This document shows positions 8,456 to 16,526 of a stretch of DNA of 31,447 nt, piece after piece. The notes below the pieces were generated by a model. The model did no database searches, was not told where the DNA came from, and saw only the letters and a list, made by a program, of their open reading frames with translations. The DNA is from an uncultured Eggerthellaceae bacterium (lineage in GTDB: Bacteria > Actinomycetota > Coriobacteriia > Coriobacteriales > Eggerthellaceae). The number at the start of each line of letters is the position of its first letter. Within the stretch, counting starts at the first letter, position 1. The stretch lies in the NCBI GenBank assembly GCA_958454405.1, contig CAUEBO010000031.1, forward strand, positions 1 to 31,447, written 5' to 3'. A program made the position numbers and the translations under genes.

Positions 8456-8636
8456 CGGCGCCTTGCGAGCATGAGCTTGCGAACGGCTACCGGAATGCTG
8501 CGCCCATCGGAAGAGAGGGAGCATTGCGGTTCCAGCTCGATGAAAGCAGCATTGTTGAAGCCGTTGCCGACATGGCACATGGACGGGATGCGACGCGGCA
8601 ATCAGCCCATCTACCAACTCCACGGCGCCTTCGCAA

Positions 8637-8652
8637 TTGGGACAATTCCCAA
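8637..8652. promoter_or_regulatory. Inverted repeat, candidate operator
   Basis: TTGGGACAATTCCCAA has perfect 6-bp arms around CAAT. It ends 8 bp before the -35 of the tRNA promoter and about 245 bp upstream of the LuxR start. It could serve either. The rest of the 316-bp gene-free stretch 8394-8709 shows only the two promoter candidates. Confidence 0.4.
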
Positions 8653-8660
8653 ATTTTCCG

Positions 8661-8689
8661 TTGACAGCACTCGTGTTTACTGGCAGAAT
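8661..8689 (+). promoter_or_regulatory. Promoter of tRNA-Arg
   Basis: TTGACA (8661-8666), a 17-bp spacer and CAGAAT (8684-8689) make a good sigma-70-type promoter. The expected start point is about 14 bp before the tRNA. Confidence 0.75.
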
Positions 8690-8709
8690 GTCTTCTGCTG
8701 CTTCAACGT

Positions 8710-8786
8710 GCGCCGTTACCTCAGCTGGATAGAGGGACTGACTACGAATCAGTACGTCGGGGGTTCGAATCCCTCACGGCGCACCA
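8710..8786 (+). tRNA. tRNA-Arg (anticodon ACG)
   Basis: A complete 77-base cloverleaf is visible. The acceptor stem is GCGCCGT/ACGGCGC, the D stem CCTC/GAGG, the anticodon stem ACTGA/TCAGT with loop CTACGAA (anticodon ACG, reading CGN after A34 deamination), and the T loop TTCGAAT. The 3' CCA is encoded at 8784-8786. A strong promoter stands upstream and an intrinsic terminator 15 bp downstream, so it is a single-gene transcript. No integrase or duplicated 3' end marks it as an active attachment site. Confidence 0.97.
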
Positions 8787-8800
8787 TTTACAAGCATGAA

Positions 8801-8825
8801 CGGGCTCCTTCGGGAGCCCGTTTTT
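8801..8825 (+). terminator. Intrinsic terminator of tRNA-Arg
   Basis: CGGGCTCC and GGAGCCCG pair around a TTCG tetraloop and are followed by TTTTT. This is a textbook rho-independent terminator. Confidence 0.92.
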
Positions 8826-8854
8826 CGTGTTTTGCCGCTTTCGGAAAGCGGGGA

Positions 8855-9061
8855 TTCTCCAAAGACCAACCAGCGTCGGGCTGAATCGGAAATGACCGAA
8901 AACACGGTCGAATGTGCAGTCTGCAAGGCCGATCCGCGCCTCTCGCGCGCCTTGGTCGTGCAAAACGCCTGGTCGCGAAATTCGCGAGCCCGGTTTCGCG
9001 CTCGGCGACTGCACATTCGACCGCGTTTTCGGTCATCTGCGGTTGGGGCCGGATGCTTCCG
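8855..9061. repeat. Inverted-repeat intergenic element, copy B
   Basis: This is the second copy of the 207-bp element at 2354-2560, in the same orientation and without gaps. Its 30-bp arms, 8892-8921 and 9007-9036, pair with one mismatch around an 85-bp centre of the same length as in copy A. It begins 30 bp after the tRNA terminator. Right of it, the bases CCGAAAAGACCAGCCGGC at 9059-9076 resemble the element's own left edge, as if a second unit began there. The rest of the stretch to 9297 holds only the 9086-9103 module and GC-rich sequence without clear function. Confidence 0.8.
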
Positions 9062-9085
9062 AAAAGACCAGCCGGCGCCATGGAG

Positions 9086-9103
9086 GCGGATCGGCTCGAA
9101 AGG
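9086..9103 (-). repeat. 18-bp repeat module, inverted copy of 2293-2310
   Basis: It is an exact reverse complement of the module left of copy A, placed here to the right of copy B. Partly matching bases continue outward for about 25 bp. Confidence 0.65.
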
Positions 9104-9297
9104 CTGCGTGCGCCGGCGCGCCAACGGTGGTTTGACGGCGGAAGGTGGCGTCGCCGGAGAAGCCGCCTTGTGCGACCATGCTTTTCGCGTCCTGCAATTC
9201 GCTTCCTGCTTCCCCATCCCTCCTCCACGCTTCCTCCGCGATACTTCCTCCATGCACGATCCAACATCGAACGCCGCCCGCCGGACGGCGAGGCGGC

Positions 9298-9306
9298 TGG
9301 TATACT
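9298..9306 (+). promoter_or_regulatory. Extended -10 promoter of metallopeptidase gene
   Basis: TGGTATACT is an extended -10 element with TATACT. It predicts transcription from about 9313, which leaves a short leader before the ATG at 9340. No convincing -35 is seen, as is common with extended -10 promoters. Confidence 0.5.
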
Positions 9307-9339
9307 CGCTATCGCAAGATGCCGGCACACGGAAAGCTG

Positions 9340-11370
9340 ATGGCGATGGCACGGACCACGAATCGAGCGAGGGCGGCGGGCGAGGCGGCCTGTTCGGCGA
9401 TCCTCGCCTTCGCCCTTGCGTGCGGACTCGCACCGAGAGCGGATCCCGCATTCGCGTTCGCCGCGCAAAACGACTCCGCAGCGCATCCGGCGATCGTCGC
9501 GCAGAACCTCTCGCCCATCTCTTCAGACGAAGATCTGGCCGTTCGATCACCGGTCGAGCCCGCTGGGAACGGCAAGGCCGAAAACGCCGCCGCAGTCGCT
9601 TCCACCGACGAGCCCCCTGCCTCTGCACCTGCGAACGACAGCGCGTCGGCACCCGCTTCGAACGCCCCCGGCGGGAAAGCGCTCGCGTGCGGTGCGCCGG
9701 ACCGGGCAGCCTTGGATGCGGGCGCCTACGCTTCCCTCATGGCCCGCGCCGCCGAGCCCCGCCTGCTTTCCGGGGCGTCGTACCAAGTGGGAGACGTGCG
9801 GTCGTTCTACAGCGACGTGCGGGAAGGCTCCGAGGACTTCGACATCGAATGCGTGGCCGCAGGCGAGGGCTTCACGCTCTGGGTCGACAAAGAGAACCGC
9901 GCCCTCGTCTCGGAGGCCGACCTGCAGGATCTCGCCGCGCGCATACCCGCCATCATCAGCTCCGAAGTAGAGGCGTTCGGCGATTGGCGGGACGCCTGCG
10001 ATGTCGATGGCGACGGCAGGGCGGCGTTCGTGTTCTACCCGTTTTTCGACGCCAGCTGGGCAGGCTTCTTCTCTGCCTCGGACCTGCTTCCCGCCGACGA
10101 CGAGGACGCCTCCGGCAACGGAATGGACGTGCTGCACCTCAACGTGTTCAACTACGCGCCGGACGACGGCACCGATGCCGTGGTCTACGACGCCGGCACA
10201 GCCCGTTCCCTGCTCGTCCACGAACTCCAGCACCTCATCAACTTCGCCCAGACCGGCGGGGAATCAGAAACGTGGCTCAACGAAGCGTTCTCCCAGGCGG
10301 CGGTGGGCATGCTGGGATTCGCTGCCGACGGCAACCTCAGCGGGCTTCTCTCCGCGCAGATAGAGAACGGCTACGTGCCGCCGTTCGTGTTCGAGGGCCA
10401 CTACGTGCCGGACACGGACACGCTCGATGGCGAGGGGGCGTACGGGCTGTGGCTGCTGTTCGGCCGCTACCTGTCGTCCCAGACCGAGGGCCTGCCGGGC
10501 GGGGGCAACCAGGTGTACCGGACTGTCCTTGATGCGCTGAAAGATCCCCAGACGGGCACGTCCGTCTGCACGAAGGAAAGCCTGGTGGCCGCACTCGCCA
10601 ACATGGGGTATCTGGGAGAAGGCGAGGGCTGCGTCGCGCGCGACTTCGACGAGCTGATCGTGAACTTCGGCCGCGCGTACCTGTTGCGCGAGGCCAGCGG
10701 ACCCTACAGCCTGACGAACGACCCGGACTCGCATCCGTCCGTCGTCGACGGGGTGGACGTTCCGCTGGTCTTGCTGTGGGAGTCGGCCGACGCCATTCCC
10801 GGAGGCGGTGCGATCGGCGTGATCGATCTGGCAGGCGACGAGGGCGCGACGGCCACGGCAAACGGGATGGCGAACCGAACAGCAAACTCCCTTGTCCGCA
10901 GCGTCCTGGACCTGCCCGTTCCCGTAGGCACGCGCATCATTCGCGATCCCCAAGGCACCGAGTTCACCGAAGGAGACCTGGTCAGCTTCACGTCCACTGC
11001 TGCAGGCGGGCGCGTGTTCTACAGCTACGAATACGAGTTCGGCGAAGAAAACGACTTCTACGAAACAACGGGGCCGTTCGCCTTGCCGGCGGGAAGCTAC
11101 TGCATGGTGACCTATGCCGAGTTCCCGCAAGGGCGCACGAACTACTTCCGCACGCCGCTGCTCACCGTCGCGCCGCGCAGCGAGGACGGCGAAGGCGGGG
11201 GAAGCAGCCTGCCTGTGGATCCACCCGTGCAGCCGGAGGCGCCGTCGGGCGGCAAGCCCCTCGCGCCGACCGGCGATCCCCTTGCCCCCTTCGCATGCGG
11301 TGCCTTCGCGCTCGCCGCGCTCGCAGCGGCGGCCGCAGCTCGAACCCGCCGTTGCGCGCGAAGGCCGTGA
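9340..11370 (+). CDS. Secreted zinc metallopeptidase with LAPTG-type cell-wall anchor
   Basis: This 676-residue exoprotein carries an HEXXH zinc site, HELQHLINF, followed by ETWLNEAFSQAA, which supplies the likely third ligand Glu. The pattern fits gluzincin peptidases of the hyicolysin (M30) type, though I cannot verify the family. The start at 9340 is chosen because the promoter lies at 9298-9306 and GGAAAG precedes the ATG; 9319 and 9346 are alternatives. The signal peptide has a basic N-terminus and a hydrophobic stretch ending near AFAFA. The C-terminus is Pro-rich, then KPLAPTGD, a hydrophobic helix and an Arg-rich tail: a sorting signal matching the LAXTG pattern of class E sortases. 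It is convergent with a subtilase bearing the same signal. Confidence 0.82.
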   Translation: MAMARTTNRARAAGEAACSAILAFALACGLAPRADPAFAFAAQNDSAAHPAIVAQNLSPISSDEDLAVRSPVEPAGNGKAENAAAVASTDEPPASAPANDSASAPASNAPGGKALACGAPDRAALDAGAYASLMARAAEPRLLSGASYQVGDVRSFYSDVREGSEDFDIECVAAGEGFTLWVDKENRALVSEADLQDLAARIPAIISSEVEAFGDWRDACDVDGDGRAAFVFYPFFDASWAGFFSASDLLPADDEDASGNGMDVLHLNVFNYAPDDGTDAVVYDAGTARSLLVHELQHLINFAQTGGESETWLNEAFSQAAVGMLGFAADGNLSGLLSAQIENGYVPPFVFEGHYVPDTDTLDGEGAYGLWLLFGRYLSSQTEGLPGGGNQVYRTVLDALKDPQTGTSVCTKESLVAALANMGYLGEGEGCVARDFDELIVNFGRAYLLREASGPYSLTNDPDSHPSVVDGVDVPLVLLWESADAIPGGGAIGVIDLAGDEGATATANGMANRTANSLVRSVLDLPVPVGTRIIRDPQGTEFTEGDLVSFTSTAAGGRVFYSYEYEFGEENDFYETTGPFALPAGSYCMVTYAEFPQGRTNYFRTPLLTVAPRSEDGEGGGSSLPVDPPVQPEAPSGGKPLAPTGDPLAPFACGAFALAALAAAAAARTRRCARRP

Positions 11371-11435
11371 TCCGACCCTTTCCGCCATCCGCCAAGCTAG
11401 CGAAGTCTTCCCCAACCTGACAGGCCGCCGAATGC

Positions 11436-14400
11436 TCAGGATGTCCGCCTGCGTCGCACGGTGCGCGCGGCAAGAGCCAACGCGGCGCTCGCGAGCGCCG
11501 TGCCCAGGACGACGCCCAGCACGAGGCCGTCGCCGGTGGGAGCAAGCGGCTTCGCGCCGCCTTGCGACGCAGAGAGGTCATCCCGCACTGGCGGATGCGG
11601 GTCGGTATCCGGGTCGAAGCCGGGGTCCGGCTCGGGCGGCGCCGACGCCTCGAATCGAGCAGTCAGCGCCACGTCGGCGGTCACCGGCCGCTCGTAGCGG
11701 GCCTGATCGCTCACAAGCGAGCCGTCCTCGGCGTACCATCCCGAGAACGCATGCCCTTCGTCGGGCACGGCGGTCCACGTCACCGTGTCGCCGAGGGCCA
11801 CATGGTCGACGTGCGAGGAGGCGCCCGCTTTGGTCGGCGTCGTCGAAGCTGCGCGGACGGCCGCAGAATCCGCGTTCCCACCCGATTCGCCGACGGCTCC
11901 ATACGTGACCTCGACCGCTCCGCCCTCCGTGGCCTGCGCGCTAGCCTCGTGGTCGTTCGGCGTCAACGCAACCTCGTCGGGCAGGCGGTAGAGCGCCGTG
12001 GTCGGCCGGCCGTTTTCGCCCTGGTCGACGGCCAACACGTAGTACGTCCCGCGATAGAAGCACGCCGTCGAAACCGCCGCAGAGCCGCCGCCCGGAGCCT
12101 TCGCGCCGAGCGACGTCCACGCACCAGTTTCGGCATCCACCTGATAGGTATCGCCCAAGCCCTCGGCCGATGCGCCCGTGAACACGACGGCGTCGCCGGT
12201 CGCCGCCGCAGCCTGCTTCGCATAGCCCTCCAAAGCGTCCAGTTCGTCGACACGGAAGCGCGGGGCGTTCGCGTCCGGCTCCAGCACGCCGAACGTCTCA
12301 CCATCGAAGGTGCCCAGCGCCATCGCGTACTCCGAAAGCTCGCCAGTGGCTGGGTCGGTTTTCGTCGGCAGGAAGCCGACGAATCGCAGCTCGTCGCCCA
12401 CGGCCGTAAGCGGCGCCGTGCGCCCCGAGCGCAGCATGCGAAAGCGCCCGCTGGGATCACTTGTGTTATCGACGGCGATGCCACCCCCGTCTTCGGATCG
12501 AGGATCGTAGCGTACAACCACCCGTCCGTCCCCGCCGCCTTCGGTCAGGCATACCTGGCCGTTGCACGAGGCAAGCGCCAACGAGGCGAAGTGGGTGCCG
12601 GCCTGGCCAGCCGGCCCCCGCACGAAGTCGAGCACTTCGGCATCCCACGTGTCAGAGGCGATGTCGTACGAGACGATTCCCACGTACGGCTGGTACGGGT
12701 TATCCGGGTCTCTCGTCTCCTCGTCGCGGTGCACCGCCAGGTACAGCTTTCCGTCCGCATATGCGGCTGCGGCATCCACGCGGAAATACGACAGGTCCAA
12801 ACCCGCGCCGCTTGGCGACGCGCACGCCGCCCATCCGGCCGAGCCGTCGGGATCGTACGCGTACAAGTAGCGCCCCTTGGAATCGAGGCAGAACAGCCGA
12901 TCGGCCGCCGCGACCAGCAGACCTGATTCGAACCCGACCCCTTCGGGCAGCTCGGCATCGGGAAGGCCGACCACGCGCTCGAAGGAGAGGCGCTGGTCGG
13001 CCAAGGGAAACGCGTAGGCGGCCTTGTGGCTTGCCGTGCCGTCCGAAACCTGCACGGTATGGCGGCCGCCGTCGAGCAGGCTCTTGTCGCCGACGATGAT
13101 CTGCGAGCCTTCGGCGTTCGCCTCCCAGCGCGAGGACGGCACCTCGACGCCGTCGATCGAAAGCGACGTCGCCCGCCCAAGCGCGTACCCGTCCACAGCA
13201 AGCGCTGGCGCGCCATCAGCGCTCGTCGCCTCCTGCGCGCCCCATGTGTTCGGATGAACGTCGTCGCCCGCGGCCACCGCCAATGCAAGCGTGCCGTTCG
13301 ACGCCGTCTGCTTGGGTTGGCCGCTCGCGTCCACGTTGCCTTCGAGTGCAGGACACTTCGACACGTCGCGCATGTCCTTCGTTCCGCCCACGACGCGGCC
13401 GCGCAGTTCCAGCACCGAGTCGTCAGGATGCATCGAAGCGAGCAGCCCGATCGCCCCTGCCACAAGCGGGCACGCCATGGACGTGCCAGACATGTAGTCG
13501 TAAGCCTGGTCGTCGGTGGCGAATCCCATGCCGAAATCGGTGACGGTGACAGACGCCGTGCCGCCCGCATCCTCCACGTAAGCGTCCAAATTCACGCCGA
13601 CGCGCAGAACATCCTGGTTGGCGATGCGCGCAAGCGCCTCGCTGTCGACCAGCCGCGTGGAGCCGAGAATCTGGTTGTCCAAAAACGCCATCGAGTATCC
13701 GTTTCCCTCGGTGAGCGACGTGCCGTCGTCTGCGAGCACGAGCGGCAGCGCGTACGCGACGGATGCGCTGTTGACGCCTTGCTCGGCAACCGAAACGCCC
13801 GGCAAGGCGGCCATGCGCACATGTTGCGCCTTCTCCCAGCTCATGTTCTTGAAGGGATTGTCGATGTACCAGGTGACCGCTACGCTCTCTCCGCCCGTCG
13901 CGTGCGCGACGCTCAGCTTGAGCGCCGGCCTGCCGTCGAGGCCCGTCCCCGTCGACACGGCAAGCCTTCCCTGGTCGGCCGCCGGCATTCCGCTCTCATC
14001 GTACAGGATCGCGCGGGCGCCGCCCTGCGCCTGCGCGAAGTCGGTCATGTTGTGATAGTACAGCGACCGCGCGCCCACACCGCCGTCCGCCTCGTCCAAC
14101 AGCTTCGCCACGGCGGGCAGGTAGGTCTGCGCGCCCGAAGCGACCGTCGAGAGGGCCACCGACCCCGGCGCTGCAACGTCCACGACGGTGGCGCCGTGGC
14201 CGGTGTACGTCGCATACATCCCTTGCGGCGACGTGGCGGCGGCCATGATAATGTAGGGGCTGTCGGACAGCCCGTACACGATTCGATCGTCGGCCACCGA
14301 GCCGACATCGTCATCGTCGTTGCCGGCGGCGAACACGGTGAGCACTCCGGCGCGCCCCGCCTGGTTCATGGCGTATTCGGTGACGGGCGACAGGGTTCCT

Positions 14401-15569
14401 CCCCACGAGTTGCTGGCCGCCACCACGTTCTGGCCGCCCAGCTTCGCGCGCAGCAAGTACTCGTAGGACGCGAGGATGGCGCCGTCGTTGACGTTGCCGC
14501 CGGTCGAAGCCCCGTTCGTCCTGAGAGCCATGACCCTCGTCTTCGGCGAGATGCCCGAAACGCCTATGCCGTTGCCGCTCGAGGCCGCCACGATCCCGGC
14601 GCAATGCGTGCCGTGCGATTCCTCGAAGGTGTTCTTCTCGGGATACGGTTCGTCATCGCCGTCGATGAAGTCGTAGCCGTGCGTGCCCGCGCGTCCCGGC
14701 ACGCCGGGGATGTTGCCGGGGTTGCTCCACATCGCGTCTTCCAAGTCGGCGTTGTCGTAAGCCACCCCGCTGTCGAGCACGGCGACGATGTTCTCTTTGC
14801 CCGCGACGGCCGCAGCGAGCACCGCGGGCAGGTCGACGGAGGAGTCGGCCGGCTCGCCAGAATCGGAAACGACGGCGTTGTCGAGCGCCCATTGCAAACC
14901 CGACAGCGGGTCGCTCGTGGGGGCGCCAGCCGATCCGTTGAGCGAGAGGACGTCGGTTCCGTTGATGATCGGCTGATCAAGAGGATCCGCGTCGACGAGC
15001 GCTTCGGCGGCGAGCGGGACGGCCGCCGGGCCCGGTTCCGGGGCCTCCGCCTCCACGCCCCCGACAGCCTCGTGCACGTAGTTCGGCGCCACCGCCAGCA
15101 CCCCGTCCGTCGCCTGCAGCTCCTCCAGCAGCGCGGCCGTGTCGGTCTCCGGCTTCGTCACGCGCGCGGCGGCCGCATCCAGACCGGCGCCCACATCGTT
15201 CGCCGCCGCTTCGCCATCCAAGCAGAAGGCGCTGATCGCAGCGGGGCCATCCCCCTCCGCAACCGCATCAACCCCCGAGAAGTCCCACGACTCCTCCACG
15301 AAGAAGCCGGCCGCCACAAGCGGATCGCCGCCGAGCGACCGGGCGTTTGCCGAACCCTCTGGGGCGCGGTACACCACGAGCGCCTCGCCCTCCACGTACG
15401 GCCCCGCGTTCAGCATTTCCTCCACGGAGGGCGTCTCGGCTGCGTCGGGGACAGGCTCTTCCGCATGCGCCGGCGCCAGGGGAACAAGCCCCAGGGCAAG
15501 GGCAACCGTGCACAGGACGGCGAAAAAGCGGTTGAGCAGCACGCGGCTCGAACGAGAGAGGCGAGGCAT
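11436..15569 (-). CDS. Cell-wall-anchored subtilisin-like (S8) serine peptidase
   Basis: This 1377-residue protein starts at an ATG with AGAAGGA upstream and has a signal peptide ending near APAHA (residues 32-36). A prodomain-like region (about 40-200) precedes the S8 catalytic domain. The triad is visible: Asp266 in AVLDSG, His319 in SHGTHCAG and Ser697 in SGTSMACP, with oxyanion Asn417 in AAGND. Between Asn417 and Ser697 lie about 280 residues, far more than in subtilisin, so a large domain is inserted. The region from about 850 to 1220 reads like a beta-propeller or Kelch-like fold (AYDPDG, VSYDIASDTW). An InlB/Listeria-repeat-like module follows (WTAVPDEGHAFSGWY). The end is Pro-rich, then KPLAPTGD, a helix and an Arg tail, as in the convergent metallopeptidase. 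Likely role: surface proteolysis of host or dietary protein; targets unknown. Confidence 0.9.
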   Translation of the reverse strand: MPRLSRSSRVLLNRFFAVLCTVALALGLVPLAPAHAEEPVPDAAETPSVEEMLNAGPYVEGEALVVYRAPEGSANARSLGGDPLVAAGFFVEESWDFSGVDAVAEGDGPAAISAFCLDGEAAANDVGAGLDAAAARVTKPETDTAALLEELQATDGVLAVAPNYVHEAVGGVEAEAPEPGPAAVPLAAEALVDADPLDQPIINGTDVLSLNGSAGAPTSDPLSGLQWALDNAVVSDSGEPADSSVDLPAVLAAAVAGKENIVAVLDSGVAYDNADLEDAMWSNPGNIPGVPGRAGTHGYDFIDGDDEPYPEKNTFEESHGTHCAGIVAASSGNGIGVSGISPKTRVMALRTNGASTGGNVNDGAILASYEYLLRAKLGGQNVVAASNSWGGTLSPVTEYAMNQAGRAGVLTVFAAGNDDDDVGSVADDRIVYGLSDSPYIIMAAATSPQGMYATYTGHGATVVDVAAPGSVALSTVASGAQTYLPAVAKLLDEADGGVGARSLYYHNMTDFAQAQGGARAILYDESGMPAADQGRLAVSTGTGLDGRPALKLSVAHATGGESVAVTWYIDNPFKNMSWEKAQHVRMAALPGVSVAEQGVNSASVAYALPLVLADDGTSLTEGNGYSMAFLDNQILGSTRLVDSEALARIANQDVLRVGVNLDAYVEDAGGTASVTVTDFGMGFATDDQAYDYMSGTSMACPLVAGAIGLLASMHPDDSVLELRGRVVGGTKDMRDVSKCPALEGNVDASGQPKQTASNGTLALAVAAGDDVHPNTWGAQEATSADGAPALAVDGYALGRATSLSIDGVEVPSSRWEANAEGSQIIVGDKSLLDGGRHTVQVSDGTASHKAAYAFPLADQRLSFERVVGLPDAELPEGVGFESGLLVAAADRLFCLDSKGRYLYAYDPDGSAGWAACASPSGAGLDLSYFRVDAAAAYADGKLYLAVHRDEETRDPDNPYQPYVGIVSYDIASDTWDAEVLDFVRGPAGQAGTHFASLALASCNGQVCLTEGGGDGRVVVRYDPRSEDGGGIAVDNTSDPSGRFRMLRSGRTAPLTAVGDELRFVGFLPTKTDPATGELSEYAMALGTFDGETFGVLEPDANAPRFRVDELDALEGYAKQAAAATGDAVVFTGASAEGLGDTYQVDAETGAWTSLGAKAPGGGSAAVSTACFYRGTYYVLAVDQGENGRPTTALYRLPDEVALTPNDHEASAQATEGGAVEVTYGAVGESGGNADSAAVRAASTTPTKAGASSHVDHVALGDTVTWTAVPDEGHAFSGWYAEDGSLVSDQARYERPVTADVALTARFEASAPPEPDPGFDPDTDPHPPVRDDLSASQGGAKPLAPTGDGLVLGVVLGTALASAALALAARTVRRRRTS

Positions 15570-15604
15570 CCGGACATCCTTCTATTGGCAGGCTCGACCA
15601 TGCC

Positions 15605-15610
15605 AGTATA
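15605..15610 (-). promoter_or_regulatory. Possible -10 of the subtilase gene
   Basis: The minus strand reads TATACT about 36 bp upstream of the start codon. No strong -35 is visible. Confidence 0.4.
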
Positions 15611-15684
15611 ATCGCTCGACCGCCTTCGGAAGGGAGCCGATCGCCGTGCGGCGAAGGCGCGAAATGGGAGACGCACCGAAACCC

Positions 15685-15724
15685 TTGACATCGTTGGTAC
15701 TGCGCAGTACTATCTACCGGTACT
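15685..15724 (+). promoter_or_regulatory. PadR promoter with overlapping palindromic operator
   Basis: TTGACA (15685-15690), a 17-bp spacer and TACTAT (15708-15713) form a near-consensus promoter. The spacer contains the perfect palindrome GTACTGCGCAGTAC (15697-15710), and a third half-site GTACT lies at 15720-15724. A repressor bound here would block RNA polymerase, so autorepression by the PadR protein is likely. Confidence 0.78.
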
Positions 15725-15778
15725 AAGTGACACTATTTAATGACGCAACGGATGAGGCAAGGCGGGGAGGCGATTCGC

Positions 15779-16099
15779 TTGGAACACTTGACCGAGATGC
15801 TCAAGGGCGTGCTGGAGGGCTGCGTGCTGGAGATCATCGGCCGCCAGGAAACGTACGGCTACGAGATCACGCGCCGGTTGAACGAGCTGGGCTTCTCGGA
15901 CGTGGTGGAGGGCACCGTGTACACCATCCTTTTGCGGCTTGAGAAGAACCACCTGGTGGACATCGAGAAGAAGCCGTCCACCATGGGACCGCCGCGCAAG
16001 TTCTACACGCTCAACGACGCAGGGCGCGAGGAGCTCGCCCGCTTCTGGACGAGGTGGGAGTTCGTCGCGTCGAAAATCAACGAATTGAAGGAGCGCTGA
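15779..16099 (+). CDS. PadR family transcriptional regulator
   Basis: This small winged-helix regulator (about 106 residues) shows the PadR pattern: GCVLEIIG, YGYEITRRL, EGTVYTILLRLEKNHLV and GPPRKFYTLNDAG. I place the start at TTG 15779, since GGGGAGG lies eight bases upstream and PadR proteins usually begin just before the LEHLTEMLKG helix. An ATG at 15740 in the same frame, 20 bp from the predicted transcription start and without a ribosome binding site, would add 13 residues. It forms an operon with a DUF1048 gene one base downstream, a common pairing. It probably represses its own operon through the palindrome in its promoter; the inducer is unknown. Confidence 0.9.
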   Translation: MEHLTEMLKGVLEGCVLEIIGRQETYGYEITRRLNELGFSDVVEGTVYTILLRLEKNHLVDIEKKPSTMGPPRKFYTLNDAGREELARFWTRWEFVASKINELKER

Positions 16100-16100
16100 C

Positions 16101-16460
16101 ATGGGCAAGCTGTCGCACTACATCAACCCCAAGCAGATCATCGAGGACAAACGCGAATACCGGCGCATGATGGCCCGCGTCGACGCGCTGCCGGAAGACT
16201 ACCAGTTCGTTTTCGAAAAGATCCAGCACTACCTGTGGAAGCATTCGTCCGGCGACGGGCTGGACACGGTGGAGGTGCAGGCCGGCCTGTTGGAGCTGTT
16301 CGAGGAGGGCGTCGCCGAAGGCAAAGACGTGCTTGCGATAACCGGCCCGGACGTGGCCGCGTTCTGCGACGAGCTTCTGGCGAACGCGACCACCTACACG
16401 GCGAAATGGCGCGAAGACCTCAACCGCGACATCGCGAAGAAGCTGGGGGCGAAGAACTGA
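16101..16460 (+). CDS. DUF1048 family protein
   Basis: This 119-residue soluble, helical protein matches the DUF1048 family, whose members are typically encoded right after PadR regulators. Visible features are the N-terminal YINPKQIIEDKREYRRMM, central LPEDYQFVFEKIQHYLW and C-terminal WREDLNRDIAKKLG. The start has AAGGAG upstream and lies one base after the PadR stop. The biochemical role of the family is not known to me; co-transcription suggests that it modulates the PadR response. No membrane segment is present and no transporter gene follows, since a strong terminator closes the operon. Confidence 0.85.
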   Translation: MGKLSHYINPKQIIEDKREYRRMMARVDALPEDYQFVFEKIQHYLWKHSSGDGLDTVEVQAGLLELFEEGVAEGKDVLAITGPDVAAFCDELLANATTYTAKWREDLNRDIAKKLGAKN

Positions 16461-16465
16461 CGGGC

Positions 16466-16499
16466 AAGGAGGCTTGCGGACGATTCCGCAAGCCTCCTT
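16466..16499. terminator. Bidirectional terminator between convergent genes
   Basis: AAGGAGGCTTGCGGA and its perfect 15-bp complement pair around CGAT. The hairpin starts 5 bp after the DUF1048 stop and ends 27 bp from the stop of the convergent CstA gene, so it probably serves both. Confidence 0.85.
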
Positions 16500-16526
16500 C
16501 CAGATGAGTTTTCCTGGCGCGGCAAG

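Noticed and set aside
8710..9061. tRNA-Arg plus repeat as an integration (att) site
   Set aside because: No integrase gene and no duplicated tRNA 3' segment are present; the tRNA terminator separates it from the repeat.
13026..15611. 861-residue open frame opposite the subtilase gene
   Set aside because: It is a GC-driven shadow: the product is Arg/His/Val-rich with no recognisable domain, and no ribosome binding site or signal peptide, while the opposite strand has clear S8 motifs.
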